Shown piece by piece: positions 5,723 to 11,785 of a DNA stretch of 11,785 nt. Source of the stretch: an uncultured Eubacteriales bacterium (GTDB lineage: Bacteria > Bacillota > Clostridia > Oscillospirales > CAG-272); contig CASEEB010000177.1 in the NCBI GenBank assembly GCA_949286815.1, forward strand, positions 1 to 11,785. Direction: 5' to 3'. The translations under genes were made by a program, and so were the position numbers. Position 1 is the first letter of the stretch. Every line of letters starts with the position of its first letter. A model generated the notes under the pieces. The model saw only the letters and a program-made list of their open reading frames with translations, was not told the origin of the DNA and did no database searches.

Positions 5723-7066
5723 TCAGATAATTCCCTGCGCCATCATAGCTTCGGCGACTTTCATGAAACCCGCGATGTTAGCGCCCTTTACAAGATCATA
5801 TCCGAAGCCGTATTCCTCGGCGGTCTGTGCCGCGCTGTCATGGATATTAACCATGATTGCTTTAAGCTTTTCGTCGACTTCTTGACTCGTCCATGACAGT
5901 CTCTGACTGTTCTGCGACATTTCAAGCGCGGATACCGCAACGCCGCCGGCATTTGCGGCCTTAGCGGGAGCGACAAGCACTCCGTTGTCCTGGAGATATT
6001 TTACGGCTTCGTTGGACGCAGGCATATTTGCGCCCTCAACATAGCAACGGGTTCCGTTCGCCACTATTTTCTTGGCGTCGTCAAGATCTACTTCATTCTG
6101 GGTTGCGCAAGGCATAACTATATCCGCCTTAACGCCCCAGGGCTTTTCTCCCTTAAAGAAAGGAAGGTTGAACTTCTTCGCGAAGTCCTCAATGCTCAAG
6201 TCTTTCGACGCGCGTATCTCAAGCATGTATTTTATTTTTTCGGCGTCGAGACCGTTTTCGTCATATACATAACCCTTGGATCCCGAAATGGTGACTACCT
6301 TTCCGCCGAGCTGAGTTACCTTTTCCGCGGCTCCCCAAGCGACATTGCCGTATCCTGAAAGTACGACGGTTTTGCCCTTCACGGTATCGCCGATGCGCTC
6401 AAGCATTCTCTGAGCAAAATATACGGCTCCGTATCCGGTAGCTTCGGGTCTTATAAGGCTTCCGCCGAAAGAAATTCCCTTTCCGGTCAAAACGCCGTTT
6501 TCATACGCGCCTCTGATTCTCTTGTACTGACCGAAAAGATATCCTACTTCTCTTCCGCCTACACCGATATCTCCCGCGGGAACATCCACATCGGGACCTA
6601 TATGACGGTAAAGCTGTGTCATGAAGCTCTGGCAGAAATTCATAATTTCATTGTCGGACTTACCCTTGGGGTCAAAATCAGCACCTCCCTTGCCGCCGCC
6701 TATCGGAAGACCTGTTAAGCTGTTTTTGAGTATCTGCTCAAAGCCCAGGAATTTAAGAATGGAAAGGTTTACGGTAGGATGGAAGCGAAGTCCTCCCTTG
6801 TAAGGACCTATCGCGCTGTTGAACTGAATACGGTATCCCTTGTTCACATGTACCTTTCCGCTGTCATCTGTCCACGGAACGCGGAACATAATAACTCTTT
6901 CGGGTTCTACAAACCTCTCAAGCAAAGCGGCCTTCTCATATTCGGGATGTTTGTCAAAAACAACCTCAAGAGATTCAAGAATTTCTGTAGCTGCCTGGTG
7001 AAATTCGGGCTGACCGGGATTTTTTTCAATCAGATCCGACAGCACTCTTTTTACATACTGTGACAT
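5723..7066 (-). CDS. gdhA: Glutamate dehydrogenase
   Basis: A 447-residue hexameric-type glutamate dehydrogenase of full length. It catalyses 2-oxoglutarate + NH4+ + NAD(P)H to glutamate in the cytoplasm. Substrate-binding Lys90 (GPYKGG) and Lys114, catalytic Lys126 (PIGGGKGG) and Asp166 (VPAGDIGVGG) are all present, each one position above its equivalent in the Clostridium symbiosum enzyme. The cofactor loop SGYGNVA (237-243) starts the nucleotide domain. Downstream, residues SGSKGY (261-266) put Ser263 and Lys264 where the NAD-specific C. symbiosum enzyme has Pro and Asp, which points to NADP(H) and thus ammonia assimilation; this is inference. The ATG at 7066-7064 has a GGAGG site (7077-7073). 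The gene has its own promoter (7191-7219) and a structured leader, and converges on the SDR gene. Confidence 0.97.
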   Translation of the reverse strand: MSQYVKRVLSDLIEKNPGQPEFHQAATEILESLEVVFDKHPEYEKAALLERFVEPERVIMFRVPWTDDSGKVHVNKGYRIQFNSAIGPYKGGLRFHPTVNLSILKFLGFEQILKNSLTGLPIGGGKGGADFDPKGKSDNEIMNFCQSFMTQLYRHIGPDVDVPAGDIGVGGREVGYLFGQYKRIRGAYENGVLTGKGISFGGSLIRPEATGYGAVYFAQRMLERIGDTVKGKTVVLSGYGNVAWGAAEKVTQLGGKVVTISGSKGYVYDENGLDAEKIKYMLEIRASKDLSIEDFAKKFNLPFFKGEKPWGVKADIVMPCATQNEVDLDDAKKIVANGTRCYVEGANMPASNEAVKYLQDNGVLVAPAKAANAGGVAVSALEMSQNSQRLSWTSQEVDEKLKAIMVNIHDSAAQTAEEYGFGYDLVKGANIAGFMKVAEAMMAQGII

Positions 7067-7184
7067 ATCATACCTCCTGCCGCAATTTCGCGGCGAATTT
7101 TAATTTAGCGAAAATTCAGTTTTTGCGCTAATATTTAAGAAACAAAACTTAAGCGCAAATAGTTTTAACGAAAAATTCTCTATT
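7067..7184 (-). promoter_or_regulatory. Structured gdhA 5' leader with mutually exclusive hairpins
   Basis: Read 5'-3' on the minus strand, four segments can pair in alternative ways. Segment A, TTTGCGCTTAAG (7159-7148), pairs with B, AGCGCAAA (7129-7122), helped by TAAG/CTTA and a 6-nt bulge. B (TAGCG at 7130-7126 with the A-run beside it) can instead pair with C, TTTT then CGCTA (7114-7106). C (TTTCGC, 7113-7108) can also pair with D (GCGAAA, 7091-7086), which otherwise forms its own CCGC/GCGG hairpin (7093-7080) 2 nt from the Shine-Dalgarno. No T-tract is present, so any control would be on translation. I do not recognise a known riboswitch class. Structure is seen; function is inference. 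Confidence 0.45.
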
Positions 7185-7190
7185 ACTTAT

Positions 7191-7219
7191 ATTTTACCAT
7201 AAAAGCATCAATTTTGCAA
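7191..7219 (-). promoter_or_regulatory. gdhA promoter
   Basis: On the minus strand TTGCAA (7219-7214) and TAAAAT (7196-7191) are exactly 17 bp apart, with a TGG extension before the -10. Transcription should start near 7184, giving a ~118-nt leader. The promoter means gdhA need not depend on read-through from purL. Confidence 0.7.
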
Positions 7220-7389
7220 GATTTTTTTTAAAAGTTTCAAAAAAAATTTTTTTATTTCGTTTTAAAGCGATTTTCCCGTCAAAAATCCGCAAAACCGAAA
7301 CATGTAATTTCATTTGCTGCATAATTTTTTCGTTGTTCAACCGACAGACATCATAGTTTTAAACCTGAAAAACATTTTATTTTTTTAAT
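7220..7389 (-). other. AT-rich spacer downstream of purL, no clear terminator
   Basis: This stretch holds no gene. A 7-bp stem with one G-U pair can form between 7291-7297 and 7268-7274 on the minus-strand RNA, but it is not followed directly by a T-tract; runs of A and T appear about 10-20 nt later. I see no convincing intrinsic terminator for purL, so some read-through into gdhA is possible. Confidence 0.4.
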
Positions 7390-10300
7390 TTAAATTGAAT
7401 AATACCTGACCGCCGACTCAAAGAGTCCCGTAAAATACTTGCCTTCCACATTCTTATACAGATAATCACCCACTCTTTCGGAGTGTCCCATTTTCCCGAG
7501 CACTCTTCCGTCAGGCGAACAGATTCCCTCAACGGCATACACCGAATTGTTGGGATTGAAATGCACATCGCTTGAGGGCTTGCCGTCAAGGTCGACATAC
7601 TGAGTAACTATCTGCCCGTTTTCCGCAAGTTTCTTTACAAGTTCCTCAGACGCCAGAAATCTTCCCTCTCCGTGTGAGATGGGAACGGTATAGATTTCAC
7701 CCGGTTTTGTGTTCATAAGCCACGGCGACTTATCCGTGCATATTCTGGTGCGTACAAGTTTTGACTGGTGCCGCCCTATGGTATTAAAGGTAAGTGTGGG
7801 ACAATTTTCGTCCGTGTCGATTATCTCTCCGTAAGGAACCAGCCCCAATTTAATAAGCGCCTGAAATCCGTTGCAGAGTCCCGCCATGAGTCCGTCACGT
7901 TTTTTCAGAAGTTCATGAACGGCGTCTTTGATTTTCGCGTTCCGGAAAAACGCGGTTATAAACTTACCCGAACCGTCCGGTTCATCTCCTCCGGAAAAAC
8001 CTCCCGGGATAAATATAATCTGAGAAGCGCCTATCTTTTCCGCAAAATAATCCACAGATTCCGAAACCTGGGCGCTTGACAGGTTTCTTATCACCGCCAC
8101 ATCGACTGAAGCTCCCGCCTTTTCAAACATCTTCGCGCTGTCATACTCACAGTTTGTGCCCGGAAATACAGGTATCAGCACCCTGGGTCTGCCGCTGATT
8201 ACACTCGCCGCCTTAAAGCTCTCTCCGCTTTTGTATTCTATTGTCGGGATATCCTTGTCTTCCTGTTCGATATTGCACGGATATACCCCTTCAAGCTTGC
8301 CTTCATAAAGTGAAAGCATATTGCAGAGCGGTATTTTGGAATCCTCCCATGACATATAGGGCTCGGAAACAGTCTTTCCGACAGTACGGCATATGATATT
8401 GTCCGGGATATCTCCCGCTTTTGCGTCGGACAACTCTATTATAAACGAACCGTAACTGTATCCGAACATCTCATCAAGTGAAAAATCCGAATCGTAGACA
8501 AAGCCGATATTATTGCCTATGCACATTTTAAACACCGCTTCCGCAGCGCCCCCGTATACGGGTGTATATACGGCGATTGCCTTACCCTCGCGAATAAGAG
8601 ATGTAACCTTTTCATATACCGAAAGCAGCGACTGAGTAACAGGCAGCTTATCCGAGTTGTATTCGGGGGACAGCATGATTACCTCATGTCCCGCGGACTT
8701 AAATTCCGGACTGATAATATCTTCCGCATTACCAACCGTGACCGCGAATGAAACCAATGTAGGCGGAACATCTATATTCTCAAAGCTTCCGCTCATAGAG
8801 TCCTTTCCGCCGATAGCGCCTATGCGCAGGTCAGCCTGAGCCTCAAACGCACCGAGCAGCGCCGCAAACGGCTTGCCCCATCTTTTCGGGTCATGACCGG
8901 GTTTTTCCATATATTCCTGAAAGGTCAGATAAACATCCTCAAATTTCGCTCCCGCGGCAACAAGCTTTGACACAGACTCGACCACGGCGTAATACGCGCT
9001 GTGAAAAGGAGACTTTTCGGCTATATAAGGGTTATAGCCCCATGACATCAGCGAACAGGTATCGGTAAACCTGTCCTCGGACGATATTTTCTGAACCATT
9101 GCCTGTATCGGAGTCTGTTGGTACTTTCCGCCGAAGGGCATGAGCACTGTTCCCGCTCCGATAGTAGAGTCAAACCTCTCGGAAAGTCCGCGCTTGGAGC
9201 ATACATTTAGATCGGAAACCAGAGCCGAATAAAGAGAAACAAAGTCAGCGTCCTCCGATATCTCCCTGTCAAAGTTCCGCGGCGCCTGCGGAGCGATACT
9301 GATATGTTTTTCGGCGCCGTTGGAGTTCAGAAAGTCTCTCGATATATCAACGATATACTTTCCGTTCCACTTCATTCTCAGTCTGTTGCTGTCTGTAACA
9401 CGGGCAATCCGCGTAGCCTCAAGATTTTCCTTTGAGGCAAGTTCTGTAAATTTCTCCGCGTCCTCTTTCGCTACGACCACCGCCATTCTCTCCTGGGATT
9501 CGGAAATGGCAAGCTCGGTACCGTCAAGCCCCTCGTATTTCTTGGGCACTGCGTTGAGGTCAATCTCAAGTCCGTCGGCAAGCTCACCCACGGCAACCGA
9601 AACGCCTCCCGCGCCGAAATCGTTGCACCTTTTGATCAGCAATGACGCCTCTTTATTTCGGAAAAGTCTTTGCAGTTTTCTTTCCTCCGGAGCGTTTCCC
9701 TTCTGAACCTCAGCTCCGCAGGTCTCAAGCGACTGCAAGGTGTGAGATTTAGACGAGCCTGTAGCTCCGCCGCATCCGTCGCGTCCGGTCCTTCCGCCCA
9801 GAAGGATGACGACATCTCCGTCAACCGGTCTTTCACGTCTTACATTTTCCGCGGGAGCCGCGGCTACCACGGCGCCTATCTCCATGCGCTTCGCGACATA
9901 TCCGCTGTGATATATCTCATCGACCTGTCCCGTCGCAAGCCCTATCTGATTGCCGTATGACGAATATCCCGCCGCAGCCGTGGTAACTATCTTTCTCTGC
10001 GGAAGCTTGCCCGCCATAGTCTGTGATACGGGCACGGTAGGATCTGACGCTCCGGTAACGCGCATTGCCGCGTACACATAAGCGCGTCCCGACAAAGGGT
10101 CGCGTATAGCGCCGCCGATACATGTAGCCGCGCCGCCGAAAGGCTCTATTTCGGTCGGATGGTTGTGAGTTTCATTTTTAAACAGCAGAAGCCAGTCTTC
10201 TTTTTTACCGTCGAAATCAACCTTTATTTTTACCGTGCAGGCGTTGATCTCCTCTGATTCATCAAGCGAGTCAAGACAACCCTGAGCTTTCAGATACTTC

Positions 10301-11112
10301 ACGGCGACAGTGGCGATATCCATGAGATTTATCGGTTTTTTTCTTCCTATCTGCTCTCTTGCCGACAGATAATCCTCATACGCGCGCCGCAAAAGGTCGT
10401 CTTCAAACTCCACGCTGTCTACCGTTGTAAGAAACGTGGTATGACGGCAGTGATCCGACCAATATGTATCTATCATGCGTATTTCGGTTATTGTGGGGTC
10501 TCTCTTTTCACCGACAAAATAATCCCGGCAGAATCTGATGTCGTCAATATCCATGGCAAGACCGTAGCTTTTGATAAACTCTTCCAGCTGACTGTCGTCA
10601 AACCCGCAAAAACCGTCTATTGTCCTCACGCTGTCGGGCACAACATACTCATTTTTCAGCGTATTTACCTCGGCAAGCGACGCCTCTCTGCTCTCTACCG
10701 GGTTTATTACATATTTTTTTATCGACTCGATTTCAGAATCGCTAAGCTCGCCGTAAAGCATATACACTTTTGCGGTTCTTACATCAGGTCTGTTCTTCTG
10801 AGATATAAGCTGTATGCACTGCGCGGCGGAATCCGCTCTCTGGTCAAATTGTCCCGGCAGATATTCGACCGCGAAAACAACCGCTCCGTCATCCTCAACC
10901 GTATCATACACATTGTCAAGCTGAGGCTCGGAAAATACCGTTTTTACACAGTAATCAAAAAGCTCTCTGTCTATATCCTCCGCGTCATAACGGTTGAGTA
11001 TCCTCACTTTCTTCAGGGATTTTATACCCAAAAGACCGGTTATGTCCGAAAACAGCGCGTTTGCTTCATTTTCAAGTCCTTGCTTTTTTTCGACAAATAT
11101 TCTGTAAACCAT
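7390..11112 (-). CDS. purL: Phosphoribosylformylglycinamidine synthase (FGAM synthase), single-chain
   Basis: A 1240-residue single-chain FGAR amidotransferase, step 4 of purine synthesis: FGAR + ATP + glutamine gives FGAM. The start is the ATG at 11112-11110, with GGAGG 6 nt upstream; an in-frame GTG 15 nt earlier overlaps that site. An N-terminal PurS-like region is followed by DTYWSDHCRHTTF (215-227) and by ETHNHPTEIEPFGGAA (314-329) of the first synthase domain. GGRTGRDGCGGATGSS (439-454) and CNDFGAGGVSVAVGE (496-510) follow; a second AIRS-like half precedes residue ~970. The class I glutaminase domain (~975-1240) has nucleophile Cys1080 in GLCNG and triad partners His1210 and Glu1212 in GHSERV. 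It thus combines what Bacillus splits into PurS, PurL and PurQ. It follows purD by 120 nt. Confidence 0.97.
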   Translation of the reverse strand: MVYRIFVEKKQGLENEANALFSDITGLLGIKSLKKVRILNRYDAEDIDRELFDYCVKTVFSEPQLDNVYDTVEDDGAVVFAVEYLPGQFDQRADSAAQCIQLISQKNRPDVRTAKVYMLYGELSDSEIESIKKYVINPVESREASLAEVNTLKNEYVVPDSVRTIDGFCGFDDSQLEEFIKSYGLAMDIDDIRFCRDYFVGEKRDPTITEIRMIDTYWSDHCRHTTFLTTVDSVEFEDDLLRRAYEDYLSAREQIGRKKPINLMDIATVAVKYLKAQGCLDSLDESEEINACTVKIKVDFDGKKEDWLLLFKNETHNHPTEIEPFGGAATCIGGAIRDPLSGRAYVYAAMRVTGASDPTVPVSQTMAGKLPQRKIVTTAAAGYSSYGNQIGLATGQVDEIYHSGYVAKRMEIGAVVAAAPAENVRRERPVDGDVVILLGGRTGRDGCGGATGSSKSHTLQSLETCGAEVQKGNAPEERKLQRLFRNKEASLLIKRCNDFGAGGVSVAVGELADGLEIDLNAVPKKYEGLDGTELAISESQERMAVVVAKEDAEKFTELASKENLEATRIARVTDSNRLRMKWNGKYIVDISRDFLNSNGAEKHISIAPQAPRNFDREISEDADFVSLYSALVSDLNVCSKRGLSERFDSTIGAGTVLMPFGGKYQQTPIQAMVQKISSEDRFTDTCSLMSWGYNPYIAEKSPFHSAYYAVVESVSKLVAAGAKFEDVYLTFQEYMEKPGHDPKRWGKPFAALLGAFEAQADLRIGAIGGKDSMSGSFENIDVPPTLVSFAVTVGNAEDIISPEFKSAGHEVIMLSPEYNSDKLPVTQSLLSVYEKVTSLIREGKAIAVYTPVYGGAAEAVFKMCIGNNIGFVYDSDFSLDEMFGYSYGSFIIELSDAKAGDIPDNIICRTVGKTVSEPYMSWEDSKIPLCNMLSLYEGKLEGVYPCNIEQEDKDIPTIEYKSGESFKAASVISGRPRVLIPVFPGTNCEYDSAKMFEKAGASVDVAVIRNLSSAQVSESVDYFAEKIGASQIIFIPGGFSGGDEPDGSGKFITAFFRNAKIKDAVHELLKKRDGLMAGLCNGFQALIKLGLVPYGEIIDTDENCPTLTFNTIGRHQSKLVRTRICTDKSPWLMNTKPGEIYTVPISHGEGRFLASEELVKKLAENGQIVTQYVDLDGKPSSDVHFNPNNSVYAVEGICSPDGRVLGKMGHSERVGDYLYKNVEGKYFTGLFESAVRYYSI

Positions 11113-11232
11113 TAATATCCTCCACACCGCGCACCGCGGCCAAATCTTCCAAAAAACATTTTGGTCTCCGAATCATAACGGCATAAATCCAAAAAACAAA
11201 TCCGCCGTTAAAAACATTAAAGCAAAACTCTG
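11113..11232 (-). other. purD-purL spacer with three hairpins
   Basis: The 120-nt gap is long for an operon and holds three inverted repeats. TAACGGC/GCCGTTA (11176-11182, 11204-11210) has a 21-nt loop. CCAAAA/TTTTGG (11149-11154, 11159-11164) has a 4-nt loop. CCGCG/CGCGG (11127-11131, 11135-11139) has a 3-nt loop and lies 3 nt upstream of the purL GGAGG site. None is followed by a T-tract, so they look like RNA-stability or translation elements rather than terminators. No convincing promoter is visible. Confidence 0.5.
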
Positions 11233-11785
11233 TCAGTCAAGCGCCCTCAAGGCTTTTGCGCCGATATCCCTGCGATAATACATGTTGCAAAAATTTACCT
11301 TTTTAATCTCGGAGTAAGCCTTCTCTATCGCGCCGCCAAGAGTTTCAGACGTAGCCGTCACACCGAGCACCCGCCCGCCGGCGCTGAGCAGCCTGCCGTC
11401 CTCCGAAAGTTTGGCTCCGGCAACATAAATTTCCGCGTCGGTATATTCGGGCAGCTCAATTTCAAAACCGGTTTCATACTTTTCGGGATACCCTTCCGAT
11501 GCCGCCACCACACAGCACGCCGCTTTCTTTTCAAACTCCACATTGACCTCCGATAGACGTTCCTGTTCTACCGCAAGCATAATTTCAAGCAAGTCGCTCT
11601 TAAGCAGCGGCAAGACAACCTGAGTTTCGGGGTCGCCGAAACGGCAGTTATATTCGATAACTTTGGGACCGTCAGCGGTAAGCATAAGCCCGAAATACAG
11701 ACATCCCTTGAAGGTTCTTCCCTCGGCGTTCATAGCGTTTACCGTGGGAATAAAAATTTTTTCCATACATTCGCGCGCGACTGTC
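11233..11785 (-). CDS. purD: Phosphoribosylamine-glycine ligase (GAR synthetase), partial (N-terminus off the window)
   Basis: The frame is open to the right edge, giving the last 183 residues of PurD before the TGA at 11235-11233. PurD joins phosphoribosylamine and glycine with ATP to make GAR, step 2 of purine synthesis. The segment VIEYNCRFGDPETQVVLPLLKSDL is the ATP-grasp metal- and nucleotide-binding core (Glu and Asn coordinate Mg2+); it is preceded by EGRTFKGCLYFGLML and followed by the GARS C-terminal domain, where SEGYPEKYETG is typical. The internal ATG at 11766 is not a start: homology continues upstream of it, and no Shine-Dalgarno precedes it. Gene order purD then purL on one strand suggests the distal end of a pur operon whose earlier genes lie outside the window. 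Confidence 0.95.
   Translation of the reverse strand, partial: TVARECMEKIFIPTVNAMNAEGRTFKGCLYFGLMLTADGPKVIEYNCRFGDPETQVVLPLLKSDLLEIMLAVEQERLSEVNVEFEKKAACCVVAASEGYPEKYETGFEIELPEYTDAEIYVAGAKLSEDGRLLSAGGRVLGVTATSETLGGAIEKAYSEIKKVNFCNMYYRRDIGAKALRALD

Noticed and set aside
7067..7184. Known riboswitch or T-box in the gdhA leader
   Set aside because: No T-box AGGGUGGNACCGCG-type motif, no glutamine or purine riboswitch core, and no terminator hairpin was seen; only unassigned alternative stems.
10441..11115. 224-residue open frame on the plus strand opposite purL
   Set aside because: It is an antisense shadow of the conserved purL N-terminal region, with no recognisable domain, ribosome site or promoter.
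11113..11127. GTG start five codons upstream for purL
   Set aside because: It overlaps the GGAGG site that serves the ATG at 11112, and the added residues are not part of the usual PurL N-terminus.

Overview
The window reads as a chromosomal segment of a low-to-moderate GC Clostridia-type Firmicute, plausibly an Oscillospiraceae/Ruminococcaceae-like gut or rumen bacterium. That placement is an inference from four things: strong AGGAGG-type ribosome binding sites, sigma-A promoters with TGn-extended -10 boxes, a glutamate dehydrogenase resembling the Clostridium symbiosum enzyme, and a single-chain ~1240-residue PurL. No rRNA or tRNA is visible. Nor did I find a transposase, CRISPR array or phage gene.

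Layout. (1) Positions 1-2056, minus strand: a tight three-gene operon encoding a DUF308 membrane protein, a patatin-like phospholipase and a flavodoxin-fold protein with a CX2CX2CX7C cysteine motif. The flavoprotein gene runs off the left edge and starts inside the patatin stop codon. (2) Positions 2057-2404: a regulatory stretch holding the TetR-gene terminator, a weak promoter, a second terminator-like hairpin and the probable operon promoter, whose -10 is framed by an inverted repeat. (3) Positions 2405-3408, minus strand: a TetR-family regulator and, upstream of it, a HIT-family hydrolase. (4) Positions 3409-3659: two strong promoters that fire toward and across each other, one for the HIT gene and one for the plus-strand genes. 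(5) Positions 3660-5611, plus strand: an FkbM-family methyltransferase with an extra N-terminal domain, then a short-chain dehydrogenase, ending at a strong bidirectional terminator. (6) Positions 5723-7066, minus strand: gdhA, behind a near-consensus promoter and a ~118-nt leader that can form alternative hairpins. (7) Positions 7390-11785, minus strand: the end of a purine operon, purD (partial) then purL.

The right half is core nitrogen metabolism: GdhA fixes ammonia into glutamate, and PurD and PurL carry out steps 2 and 4 of IMP synthesis, PurL consuming glutamine. The left half is accessory-looking (lipid hydrolysis, membrane protein, redox flavoprotein, TetR), with no pathway that can be named. 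I see no clearly new multi-gene system. The most interesting signals are in the non-coding DNA: the face-to-face promoters, the gdhA leader, and the terminator/promoter composite upstream of the DUF308 operon.
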